A stretch of DNA of 64,000 nt. Origin: Pezicula radicicola (taxonomy: Eukaryota > Ascomycota > Leotiomycetes > Helotiales > Dermateaceae). The notes below the pieces were generated by a model, which had not been told where the DNA came from, made no database searches, and was given only the letters and a program-made list of their open reading frames with translations. The stretch is from the NCBI GenBank assembly GCA_003008705.1, contig PDUO01000003.1, positions 1,434,793-1,498,792 on the forward strand, written 5' to 3'. The translations under genes and the position numbers were made by a program. Positions 23,591 to 34,000 of this stretch are shown here, piece by piece (the first letter of the stretch is position 1; each line of letters opens with the position of its first letter).

Positions 23591-24373
23591 GTTTGATGTG
23601 TTTGATGGTGATTTTGGGATGATGTAGTAGAGCTAAGTGATAGTACACTTCTGGAAATGAAAGTAGTAGCGGTTGACTGAGAGAAAGGAGGTATATATTG
23701 ATTGACCCAGGGCTTGGTTCCTTAAGTGCTCTGACGAAGTGAGTATTTCTCATTTGCAATGTACAGGTTCTATTTGTCGACACTTAATCAGCCTTAGAAT
23801 GAGTCTGCATGACGCATTCATTGGCAATGCCTGCTTCTTGTCAGCCGTTCACGAGCTTGCGGAGGGAGGAAAGCCAAAGAACACATATGCGCCAAGGCAT
23901 TGCAACCCTCCAAATATCCACTTAGTTGCAGCCTGGCTGTGCCGTTTGCCTCCCGTCTACCTTGTCAGGACATGGGCATCAGATGAACGTCAGCATCTTT
24001 CCGAGCGTGAAAAGTTAGGCTGTCTTAGCTAAGATCTCGCACCCCTAAATTCAACTCGAATTTTACAAATTGGGAAATATCACACTAGTAACAATGGTAG
24101 GGCTGATCCTCTGGGCTCACATGTCCTGAAAAGGTCTCAAGTACAGCTGACCACCAGATGAGTTCAAGCCGCCACATTGAGGCGGAACAAATATTGCTGA
24201 GAACAGTCAGCCTCAGCCCAAAATAATTATCGTCGTGACGGGCGAAGAGGGTGTAACCAAATGCTATGCTGTTTACGATTCGACTGTCTGTCCCGTAATC
24301 GCAGCCTCAAGCGAGGAAACATTAAGGCCACCATGGACTAGATCTTCTTGTTAAAAACCCTCCATAGACTGAG
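23591..24373. other. Divergent intergenic region (dioxygenase / DUF2235)
   Basis: About 780 bp between divergent starts. On the dioxygenase side a TATATA run at 23692-23697 lies about 100 bp upstream of its ATG and could be its TATA box. No gene was found. Confidence 0.5.
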
Positions 24374-26117
24374 ATGTTTCTTATCCCTTCAATCTTCAGA
24401 AATTCAAATTCCTATACAATGGCACAAGCAACGACCAACGGCAACACGACCAACGGCATGGCTAACGGTAACCCGCCTAAACTGGCAAGTTACAAGCGTC
24501 TCATCATCTGCTCAGACGGGACATGGCTTTCTTCTGATACTGGCGATAAGGCTATACCTTCAAATGTGGCCAAATTGGCCCGGTCTATTGCCAACAGTGG
24601 CCCTGACGCTGAGGGCGATATCGTGAACCAAATTGTGTATTACCACGCTGGTCTGGGAACAGGAGATCTTCCATTACAGAAAGCCATCTATGGTGAGTTG
24701 TGCCGAACTTGCCTCCTACTTTCCTTTTTATAAAAACAGCTTTCCTAATATATTATTCTCAATTTTAGGAGGTCTCGGATGGGGTCTTGACGTCGATGTG
24801 CTTCAGATCTATGACTTCATCTCCAACAATTACTTTGAAGGCGACGAAATCTTCTTGTTTGGGTTTTCTCGCGGCGCTTTCACTGTGCGCTCAGTCGGTG
24901 GTCTTCTATGTGAAGTTGGCGTACTCACCGCTGAGCACATGTCACGCTTTCCTGAGTTGTGGAAAGCGTACCGTTCGGATACGAGTGGACTTCCATTCAC
25001 CAAGTCACAGTGGTACCTGGATAACAAGGAAGAACTGGGTCTGAAGCCGGTCAGAGTGAGGGTTGTTGGTGTTTGGGACACCGTTGGAGCTCTGGTAAGT
25101 TACACAGGGCATGCACTCCGCTTTCATCTTGCTGATCTTCCGTGATTAGGGGATTCCTGAATGGCCAGTAGTAAAACGCCTGTCAATGCTTGGCGTTCCA
25201 ATCAACAAGGAATATGCATTCCACGACACGAAGGTGTCAAAATGTGAGTAGAGCTAAAGCGCTTACAAAAACGGACTAGAGCTAATTGATACTTTAAGAC
25301 ATCGACTATTGTTTCCAGGCACTAGCGATCGACGAGAAACGAATAACGTTTCCACCTACTCTATGGCACAAGTCGACAGATGGTCCTGCTATAGACTTAC
25401 AGCAATGCTGGTTCCCCGGTGTCCATGGCAATATTGGCGGCCAAGCTGAAATTGCAAGAGCCAAGAGCGACTATGAAGAAATCGGATACAACACTCTTGC
25501 ATGGATGGTAAATCAGCCCCAAATCCTACTTAACTTTTGGTTAATCTGACTAATTACTTACGATTTAGGTGGACAATCTCTCTGGCATGCTCACCTTCGA
25601 AGACGTTGCAATCAAGCTGTTCATCGAGGGGCATCGCCGGGCGTTGAATTCCAACAAAATCAACAATGGCTGGGGTTGCGGACCAATCATCGACAATTTC
25701 TCTGGCATTGTAGGTGCCTTCTTCTGGCTTCTTGGCAAGATGACCCGCACGCCTGGCGACTTTCCACGAAACTCTGGAGATGGAACTTCAGGCGCTACGA
25801 ACGAGTTCTTCCACCCCATTGTACGAATCCGGAAATCCAAGGTGCATGACTGGCATCCACACGCTCTCAAAGGATGGTCGCTGGATGAGCCAGACAATAA
25901 CGGAGGGTGGAAGTGGGCTAGGCAAGGCGTACAGGACGTGCCCGAGTATGTGCTGCGCCCAGAAAAGGTGATGAGTGTGGCTTATGAAAATGGTAACACG
26001 GTCAGGTATGGAACTGAGTCAAGCATGGCAAGAAAGCTATGCCCAAAGAACATTCTGTTGGATCTAGACAGGGATAATTCGATCCTCGATGCGCACGAGA
26101 ATGGAGTGGCACACTAA
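24374..26117 (+). CDS. DUF2235 (Tle1-like) alpha/beta hydrolase
   Basis: A serine hydrolase with the DUF2235 fold, the same fold as the catalytic domain of bacterial type VI phospholipase effectors of the Tle1 group; fungal members have unknown substrates. Five exons: the first ends at 24692, then 24769 to about 25093, a short exon from about 25150 (GIPEWPVVKRLSMLGVP), one from about 25301 to 25507, and the last from about 25569 to 26117. Motifs are KRLIICSDGTW near the N terminus, the nucleophile elbow FLFGFSRGAFTVRS near 24860, an Asp in VVGVWDTVGAL, and the His in WFPGVHGNIGG near 25420, so the triad is complete. The ATG at 24374 adds 15 residues; the ATG at 24419 (MAQATTNGNTTNG) has a better context and may be the real start. 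No signal peptide on the shorter form, suggesting a cytosolic enzyme. Confidence 0.87.
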
Positions 26118-27511
26118 GGCGAGGCAGCTTGTAGTTTTTGTTTTTGTACGAAGTAGGAGGATCCAATAATAGCTTGATAATTCTTTTTTGTACACCGAAG
26201 TATTTGTGTTGGAGTGAAGAGCCTGCCTAACTTGTGCTACCACATCATTTCCCAAACCGTAATTCCCCACGTCTGCAGGTTCTCTTACATACAGTAACTG
26301 CGGTTGTGCTGTGCCGAACCCCGCCAGCCTGGTGCTTGTTTGCTTACCTTACCTATCCATACATTTTCGTACTTTATTTCTTTCACAAAATACCGAAAAA
26401 GGTCCGTAAATAATATATGACTACTATAATAACCTTCCCAAAATGGGGTTTGAGGGTTTTACTTAAAGGTTATACTAGGTACGGCGTCATCATTGGTTCA
26501 TAGGTAAGCCAAGACGTCCAATTTAGGTATGCTCGGTTAATAAAATTTCTCGCTACCCCTTTACGCTAGACACTTCAGCAAGCTACATTTAACCGATTGG
26601 CTGAAGCGGCTGCAGCAACACTGCAGACCTATCATAATTGCACAGCTTGTGCTTACCTGCAAAAAAAGAAAAGCTGCGGAGCTGACTATTCCCAGTCCAT
26701 CGGTGACAACTTTGAACAGGGGTTGTCATTGGAGGTGTAGAAACAATGCTTTCTATAGGTTATAGGCGGGTGGTGTACCGGGCTCCGCGTGAGTAGTATC
26801 TCGGAAGGAAGTTTTTTTTCAACCTAGGTACTATTCTGTGCCTTAAGTGACTGAGACATTGTTCTGACCTTTGGGACCTATTCTGGACTAATGGTATCTT
26901 CTTTACCGGAGTACATTTCATCAGCCTTATTTGTGGGGACAATATTCCGCTACTCTTTTCGTTTCTGTAATATTCTACTATACTTACCCCGCTTACCTAC
27001 CTATTTCTTCTGTGAGGTAGGTAATGATCCTATCTTGGCTGCACTACACCATCGGCACAGTAAGCCAGCCAAGCCAGCTCAATACATTCGTACATTTTAA
27101 CCGATGGATGCCAGGATGGGATGGGGTTGGTTCAAGGGTGGAAGTGGTGGCCCTGCAGGAGGCATACGCAGTACCAGGTAAGTAAGTGCGCTTACTCTCG
27201 CAAAATTCTCACAAATTAAGAAGCTGAGATTGCAAATCGAGAAGAGTGGCCAAGAGCTGAGAAACCAAAAAAAAAACAGTCAGCTATTGGTAAGTGATGC
27301 TGGAAAAGCCAACATCTTCACATGTCAAATGTAAGCCCCGTCGCGGCGTCGCTGAGTGTCAGGCTGTCAGCCTCGAAATTGATGTACTTACATGATCACT
27401 GTAAGTACGAGGAGAATGACCTCTCCTCCCTCTCCTCAATTTTGTTCCTCTCAATCCATTTTTTCCCATTTTTGCTTTCCTGCACTTTTCGCACATTTTC
27501 GTTCGCCCACC
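26118..27511. other. Long intergenic region
   Basis: About 1.4 kb separating two plus-strand genes. It is AT-rich with several TACCTACCTA-type short repeats near 26990-27020. No gene, RNA or mobile element recognised. Confidence 0.5.
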
Positions 27512-28900
27512 ATGGCCTTTCGCACCACACGGAAGATCAACTTCTTTACCACCGTTTTTGGAATCTTTAAGAGGATTGTTGATACTGCTACTAACCTCGC
27601 TCCCTTCGCTGGATTTGTCACGTGGTTTACTATCCGAGACTTATTCTATAGCGTAAGTCCTCCTCTCTCAATACCATACCCTCAAATCTTCAGAAACTAA
27701 TGGAATCTTGTCCAGTTCATAAACCCTTTCTTTCCAAAGCGTCGTGTTGGGGACATCACTCAGTATCATGGTGTACACGGTGTCTACAGAGCACCCGTTC
27801 GGGGCAGCGACTCACGATCCCCATGTCCTGGGTAAGAAAAAGAATTCTCCGCCCTTCTTATTTTCCCGTATTACCATCCGTAGTAGAGCGCCATTGCTGA
27901 CATACTTCCGCGCTTGCATAGACTCAACACCCTTGCCAATCACAGTAAGCGCCGAAAAGCTTAATTCGACTTCAGCGGCTCAGCCCTAAGCCTCTATTCC
28001 TAGCTATTTCGTATTACCATCCGCTTGAAGATTACTGGTTGCTAATGCGAGAGGATACAGATATCTTACCGCGAAATGGGAAACGTCTCACCTATAAGCA
28101 GCTTTCAAGTGCTATTCAACATGCCTACAACCTTGCTCCGTCCCTTGCTGACCAGCTTACCTCGTCGGCTATGACTCTCGACCAGGGCCGTGGTTGGATC
28201 AACCTACACGATCTGAATACTCTGAATGCAAGTTCTGTTCCTTCCCCGGGTTATGCCGCAGGTTCCCCACACTAACTAACACCTGCAGGTGATCCAACAT
28301 GACGCCTCATTCTCGCGTCCTGACATTGCTTTCTGCCCAGACCAAAGCTATCCACACCCAGACCTTGTCGATGACTTCCTCTCCCATGCCTCTGATGGCA
28401 AAAATGTCTCACTCGAGGATATGGCTTACTACTCGTCACTACGCCGTAATGCGTGCAGACGTGACAATGGCCAATTTTCACTTACTTGGAGCTTTCTGCA
28501 CAAGTTTTTCGGTAAGCTGCCTTTTCGCCTCTAGTTTGCCTTACTTCGCCGCAATCCATCTTACTGACCTGTTGCGCGTGATAGGTTCTGGAAATGCTGC
28601 CCTCATGTACTCCATCTTTGGTGGCAACGTGAAAGACTTGAGCTGTTTTCTGAGTGACGAAAAACTTCCTGATGGCTGGGAGCCTAAGAATAGAGAGTTC
28701 TTTGGACACACTATTTTGGTATTTTCCCTACCCTTTCGAAATTTTAGGCTCTCTCGTAGCTTTACGAATTCGTTAGTGCTAACTTTGGATGACACGCACA
28801 GAGCGCCCAGATCACCACTCTGGCCATTGAGTTCAATATCAATGAGAAGCAGAAGCTTCGTCCTCATGATGCGCTCTTCGTTGAACCTAATGGAATCTAG
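27512..28900 (+). CDS. Chloroperoxidase/peroxygenase-like haem-thiolate protein
   Basis: A member of the fungal haem-thiolate peroxidase family (Peroxidase_2), which uses hydrogen peroxide to halogenate or oxygenate organic substrates. The start is MAFRTTRKINFFTT in a good Kozak context. Residues ~10-45 are hydrophobic and may anchor the protein. The haem-ligand motif SPCPGLNTLANH is built across an intron (near 27828/27919). The metal-site motif reads IQHDASFSRPD instead of the usual EHD, and SGNAALMYSIFGG carries Asn where many relatives have the acid-base Glu. Six or so introns are needed; exons continue through GNVKDLSCFL and EGWEP-like PDGWEPKNREFFG to FVEPNGI and a TAG at 28898. The replaced residues raise doubt about classical activity, although some subfamilies naturally have them. 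Confidence 0.8.
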
Positions 28901-28988
28901 AAGATGACTACAGTGGAATGGGAACTTGATTGGTTAGTTTGATGTGACTTGACTTGAAGATCTTTTTTCTTTTCCTGCTCTTCATCTT

Positions 28989-29166
28989 TTGGCAATTTTT
29001 TCTCATGCGAGACAAACACAGCATACCATGGTGTTTCGTTTTTTAGGAGGAGGAATGACAATTGGAAACAGAATTTTTTTTTTAGCAATTTCTTTTTGCA
29101 AGACAAAACACAGCATAGAGTACATAATGGTGGTTTCTGAGGACGGACTCTAATTGGAAATGGAAG
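28989..29166. repeat. Diverged tandem repeat, ~86-bp unit, two copies
   Basis: Copies at about 28989-29073 and 29081-29166 share the ordered blocks GCAATTT, AGACAAA, ACACAGCATA, GGTGTTTC/GGTGGTTTC, AGGA and AATTGGAAA. They look like an old local duplication. Confidence 0.55.
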
Positions 29167-29599
29167 TCGCTTATTTTTACCACTCTACATCTCGTATGTT
29201 ATAACATGTAAAAACTCGACACTCGAAGGACCACAACGCTATTGATTGTGTCAAATTTTCTCTGTGATTTGGAGTACCGTCCTCGCTTAACGACATCTTT
29301 GATATACTTTTGGTAGCCTGGCACCCAGCTCTCAGGGCACTTTCTGACCACCACAAGTTCCACAACCCCTCAAAAATCATCAAAAGCGCCACCCCCGAAC
29401 AGAATATGTCAAATTCGACGGGCTGAGTATGCAGGACCAAATATAATCTATCATGTAGTCTCTTGGCAGCTTACTTGCTTTTTCGAGGAATAAATAATGG
29501 TCGGTATGTGCCATATGCTTAGGGATGTAGGTGGAAGACTGGAAGGCTGGGAACTAAATTAGTGGATGTGGTATTGGGGGTTGCGTTACTAGTTCAGTT

Positions 29600-29940
29600 T
29601 TGTGTCACCTCTCTGCCTACGAAGTATTGCCTACCTATTCAGCTGCATTCCTTCAAGGCTTAGCCGCTGATGATTCTATGGGCTCATGTGGCCTCAAAGA
29701 CGTTAGCCTGCTAGGCTACTATACGATTTCAGCAAGCCTCAATGTGGCAATTGCTCCGCTATGGCTTGCAATTATAGTTCAATTGTGATGAGCCTATGCA
29801 AGCGGAAGTTGTGTCACGGCCTGCCTACCTATCCAGTTGCATTTCTTCAAGGCTAATAACCGCCGACAACTATACGGCCTATCTCGTCTCAAGCATGTTA
29901 GCCTACTTTGCTAGTATACGACTTCAACAAAACTCGATGT
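29600..29940. repeat. Diverged direct repeat, ~140-bp unit, two copies
   Basis: Copies at about 29600-29745 and 29810-29940 share TGTGTCAC, TGCCTACCTAT, GCATT(C/T)CTTCAAGGCT, CTCAA(A/G), GTTAGCCT and ATACGA(C/T)TTCA in the same order. The second copy lacks a few bases. Neither copy resembles a known transposon end. Confidence 0.6.
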
Positions 29941-30574
29941 AGAAACTGGGGTCGCCATAACTTCCACTTCGAGGTCGGCTATGAAATAAGCTGACCCCCA
30001 AGTCTAGGCATACGCAGCATCCCGTGCAAGGTTCATGGTTATTAGTGATCGATCTTAAGATCTCTCAATGATGTTCACTAACTCCACTTTCACATGTCAA
30101 TCTTTTTCCTGTCCATTTCCTAAAGAACACAGTCATATCAATAGTTATAGTCAGCGCTATAGGCATGAGTGTGGTTGAGGTTTCACTGACATAGCCCCTT
30201 TTGAGAAGTCTTATGCCAAGATTGACAAATTCGGTAGCCCATTAAGGAAGGAATGAGTACGTTGCATCAGGGGGCTTGATCGACAAGCTGACTCGAACTT
30301 ATGATTCTGCCTTCCTGGGGGTGCTGATTCTCGGAATATTTGTTCACGCCGCCTATAGCTACAGTGGAAACACTTGTACACCTGATAGCTTTTGGTGTTG
30401 TAGGTGTCCACTTTTCACCTTACTTGCCTTAGTCGTTAATATTCTGAGAAGCTACTAAATGAGTCTTCCTCGCAGATAACTACCCACGAATCTGCTATAC
30501 ATCCCAGTTCCGCAAAGCGAAAAGCTTCGACTTCACAAACAAAACTAACTACAACTGTACTTTTATATTTCATC

Positions 30575-32491
30575 ATGACTTCACACGCAATTGCCCCCGA
30601 GGAGGAAGTCCACACCATCCAAGGCTATGAATATGTTATAGTCGGATCAGGCGCTGGTGGTGGACCATTGGCTGCCAACCTCGCAAAGAAAGGCCACAAA
30701 GTTCTCCTACTCGAAGCAGGAGATGACCAAGGAGACAATATCAACCAGCAGGTTCCAGCCTTCAACTTCAAGTCCACAGAGGACCCAGCGATGGCATGGG
30801 ACTATTTCGTCAAGCACTATGGAGACCCAAAGCTTGCCGAGAAAGACTCGAAAATGACCTGGGACACGCCCGATGGAAAAATATATGTCGGCTTGAACCC
30901 TCCCAAGGGATCGACGCAGAAGGGCATCCTCTACCCTCGTGCAGGCACGCTCGGTGGCTGTACCGCACACAATGCAATGATTACCATCTACCCTCATGAG
31001 AGCGACTGGACCAACATCGCTGAGATCACCGGGGATGCCTCGTGGGGCCCGGATGCCATGCGCCAATACTTCGAGCGCCTAGAGCGTTGCGAGTATCTCC
31101 CAAAGGGTACCGCTGGCCACGGCTTCGACGGCTGGCTTGGTGTGGACCACGCTGATATCAAGCTCGCACTGGCAGATCTTAAGGTCGTCTCCATTGCTAG
31201 CGCGGCTGCTGGTGCCATCGGCCACAAGCTCCTCGATTTGGTCCCGCAGAAGATCCCTCAGCTTCTCTCACTTCTGAAACGCGATGTCAATTCAGTGGAT
31301 GTTCGTCGTGACGGGTATGAGGGGCTCTACCAACTCCCGCTGGCCACCAGCGGTGGAAAGCGCAATGGCACTCGCGAATATCTCGTCGAGACGGCGAAGT
31401 CATTCCCATTGGATATCAGAACGGATTGTCTTGCCACCCGTATACTTTTCGAAGGCGAGGGCACAGATGGCACACCAAAGGCCATTGGTATTGAGTTCCT
31501 CGAAGGCAAGAGTCTTTACAAGGCGGATCCTCGTGCAAAAGCATCCAATGTTGGTATTAAGCATCGTGTCCTAGCATCTCGAGAAGTCATTGTTGCATGC
31601 GGAGCCTTTGGTACGCCGCAACTGCTCAAACTGAGCGGCATTGGTCCCAAAGCCGAGCTGGAGCAGTTTGGCATTCCGGTCGTGAAAGACCTACCAGGAG
31701 TTGGTACAAACCTGCAAGATCGTTACGAGATCCCCATCGTCACCGAACTAGAGGACGACTTCCCAATTATATCCAAATGCACTTTCAACGCAGCTGGACA
31801 GAGAGACCCATGTCTCGAAGAGTGGGAAGAAGGAAAAGGACCCTACGCTTCTAATGGTCTCAGCATTGCTTGCGTGAAGAAGTCTAAGTATGCCGACTCT
31901 GACCCTGATCTTTTCGTCTTTGGTGGCCCTGCATACTTCAAGGGCTACTTCCCAGGGTACTCGGCCCTCACCACCGCAGACAAGAGGCACTTCACCTGGG
32001 CCGTTCTCAAGGCTCATAACCACAACGCCGATGGAACTGTCAAGCTCAGATCAACAGACCCTCGCGATGTGCCTGACATCGACTTCAATTACTTCAGGAC
32101 AGAGTTTGAGGAATCTATAGAGGCCGAGCGGGATCTCGACGCTATTAATGAGGGTCTCGAGTTCGCCCGCAAAATCATGGATAGTGTCCTACCTATCGCT
32201 ACGGGACCCCTCAAAGAGGTCAACCCCGGCCGCCAGGTAGCTACTCGGCAGCAGACGAAGGAATTCATCAAGAACGAGGCTTGGGGACACCATGCTTCGT
32301 GTACCTGTCCTATAGGAGGTGATGGAGATGAGAAGGCCGTCCTTGATTCGCGCTTCCGCGTTCGTGGTGTAAGCAATCTGAGGGTTGTTGATGCTTCGGT
32401 CTTCCCAAGAATTCCTGGTTTCTTTATCGTCGTTCCTGTTTACATGATTAGTGAGAAGGCGTCGGACGTTATTCTTGAGGATGCTGCTTAA
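30575..32491 (+). CDS. GMC-family FAD oxidoreductase (choline/alcohol dehydrogenase-like)
   Basis: A glucose-methanol-choline family flavoenzyme that oxidises an alcohol group. A single intronless exon encodes 638 residues. The FAD Rossmann motif is near the N terminus (YVIVGSGAGGGPLAANLA) and is followed by VLLLEAGDD. The second GMC signature region reads YPRAGTLGGCTAHNAMI, and GAFGTPQLLKLSGIGP matches GMC signature 2. The C-terminal active-site block is GHHASCTCPIGG with the catalytic His, then SNLRVVDASVFPRIPG. No signal peptide is seen, so an intracellular enzyme is likely. There is no neighbouring partner gene that would suggest a substrate. The overlapping opposite-strand frames are shadows. 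Confidence 0.92.
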   Translation: MTSHAIAPEEEVHTIQGYEYVIVGSGAGGGPLAANLAKKGHKVLLLEAGDDQGDNINQQVPAFNFKSTEDPAMAWDYFVKHYGDPKLAEKDSKMTWDTPDGKIYVGLNPPKGSTQKGILYPRAGTLGGCTAHNAMITIYPHESDWTNIAEITGDASWGPDAMRQYFERLERCEYLPKGTAGHGFDGWLGVDHADIKLALADLKVVSIASAAAGAIGHKLLDLVPQKIPQLLSLLKRDVNSVDVRRDGYEGLYQLPLATSGGKRNGTREYLVETAKSFPLDIRTDCLATRILFEGEGTDGTPKAIGIEFLEGKSLYKADPRAKASNVGIKHRVLASREVIVACGAFGTPQLLKLSGIGPKAELEQFGIPVVKDLPGVGTNLQDRYEIPIVTELEDDFPIISKCTFNAAGQRDPCLEEWEEGKGPYASNGLSIACVKKSKYADSDPDLFVFGGPAYFKGYFPGYSALTTADKRHFTWAVLKAHNHNADGTVKLRSTDPRDVPDIDFNYFRTEFEESIEAERDLDAINEGLEFARKIMDSVLPIATGPLKEVNPGRQVATRQQTKEFIKNEAWGHHASCTCPIGGDGDEKAVLDSRFRVRGVSNLRVVDASVFPRIPGFFIVVPVYMISEKASDVILEDAA

Positions 32492-33197
32492 GGATGCTCG
32501 TGCGAGTCTATGAATGTAGTTTAGCGCTAGCGGTGATATCACGTGTGTATGGATCTTAACTGAATAGATTTATCTTTGTCTATGGAGTAGTCTACTTTAA
32601 TCTATTTTTGTTACATTATGAAAATCTATCCGGTAGATAGGTACTGTAAAAACTTACAATTAAATCCCTATAATGTGAGTAGTTAGCTCTACTTGGCACA
32701 TTCTCTCTTCCCACTTCAATTGATCTTTAGTTTAAGTGAGTTGACTTACTGCGAGGTTATAGTAATTAGTATTGGGCTTTTACCAGGAACATTGCCTAGT
32801 AAATAACAGACTTAGCACCTGATTACTACGAAGATATTTCAAAACACTACCCACTTCAAGAAATATAAAAAGCCTATTTCACTCTCAAATGAAGGAGGAA
32901 ATTCAGATCACTCCTTTCACCTTTTTTTTTGCAAGAAACAAGAGATTGTTTATGAATGCTTTCTATTTTAACACTGTACACCGGTGTCTCTTGGATTCAT
33001 AGAAAAGGGGCGTATTTGAAAAGACCGTAAAGAAGTAGAGAAAAAAAGGAATTACAATCCCAAGAAATGCCACCGCAAGCTATGCAAAAAACAATCGCCA
33101 AACAAGACAGACAATTCCACCCAAAATCAAGTCATCCTCCACTCAACCCCTCACTCGTCCCCAACATCCATGAAGTTCGATACCATAGAGGAATCGC
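32492..33197. other. AT-rich intergenic region
   Basis: About 700 bp between convergent genes, with AT-rich 3' flanks and a poly-T tract near 32922. A CACGTG lies near 32539. No gene seen. Confidence 0.5.
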
Positions 33198-33842
33198 TTA
33201 TGCGTATTGCCAAGCAGCAACACCATCAAAGTTATAAGTAGCAAGGTTAATACCAATGCAATCAACAGTAGTGGCATTACCAGCCGTAGTAGCGAAAATC
33301 TGGTAAACACCAGTAGAGTTGGCAGCAGGGCAAGCGAAGAATCCTTCACCGTTGCTACCGAATGCAAGGTTGCCGACTGTGTTGTTACTGGTTTGAGGTG
33401 TGTATGTGAAAGGAGATGTTTGGCTTCCAGGTGGGATGTATGCGCTGTGAGCGGTTGTGAAGGAGAGGGATCCGTCAGCTGCGATGTAGGCTTGTTGACC
33501 ACCTGGAACTTCGGTGTCTAATGAGAGTCCACCGCTTCCAGCGAGGAAGGCTGTTACGGTTCCGGCTATTGGGATTGTTAGTTGCTGGATTTTTTGTGGT
33601 TTGGATGGGGAGGAATATAGCTTACCTGGGCAAACCTCGACGACTTCGGTTGGGCAGTATGAGGATGTCTCCTTGCCGATCCAGAATTTACCGCCATTTG
33701 CATTGACGGATTGAAGGTGGACGGCGCTGGTTGAGTGGGTTGCGATGACGGAGAAAGCAGAGTTTGTTTGTCTTTCAACAAGTGCTGGAGCAGCGGCAGC
33801 GAGGCCGGCGAGGAAAGTGGTGAGGATAACGTTGGTAAACAT
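33198..33842 (-). CDS. PhiA-like small secreted cell-wall protein
   Basis: A secreted protein of the PhiA/IgE-binding-like group found in fungal cell walls and needed for phialide and conidium development in Aspergillus. Two exons (33842-33626 and 33565-33198) are separated by a 60-bp intron with a CTAAC branch site; splicing gives VVEVCPAGTVTAFLAGSGG and 194 residues. The first ~20 residues (MFTNVILTTFLAGLAAAAPA) are a signal peptide, followed by a VER maturation-like site. Family-like blocks are FSVIATHSTSAVHLQSV near the start and FFACPAANSTGVYQIFATT with DCIGI at the end. Several N-glycosylation sequons (NNT, NST, NAT) occur. Similarity is by pattern, so I hold the family name with moderate confidence; secretion is well supported. 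Confidence 0.75.
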   Translation of the reverse strand: MFTNVILTTFLAGLAAAAPALVERQTNSAFSVIATHSTSAVHLQSVNANGGKFWIGKETSSYCPTEVVEVCPGKLYSSPSKPQKIQQLTIPIAGTVTAFLAGSGGLSLDTEVPGGQQAYIAADGSLSFTTAHSAYIPPGSQTSPFTYTPQTSNNTVGNLAFGSNGEGFFACPAANSTGVYQIFATTAGNATTVDCIGINLATYNFDGVAAWQYA

Positions 33843-33990
33843 TTTGTCAGTTTGGTTTGGAGAAGTGGTTGTGTGTAGGTGTAGGTGATTAAGAGAGTTG
33901 ATTGAATGAGATAGTTATTATAGTTGATTGGCTGAAAGCGAATGTGATTGTGATGATGAGATGAAAAATAAATTGAGAGGAACTTCCTCG

Positions 33991-34000
33991 TCTTTATATA
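33991..34000 (-). promoter_or_regulatory. TATA box of the PhiA-like gene
   Basis: On the minus strand this reads TATATAAAGA, about 150 bp before the start codon at 33842, a plausible position for a strongly expressed secreted protein. Confidence 0.45.

Larger units (their letters stand above)
28901..30574. other. Long intergenic region with two diverged tandem duplications
   Basis: About 1.7 kb with no supported gene. It contains the two repeat pairs annotated separately at 28989-29166 and 29600-29940. Remaining sequence shows no motif I recognise. Confidence 0.5.
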
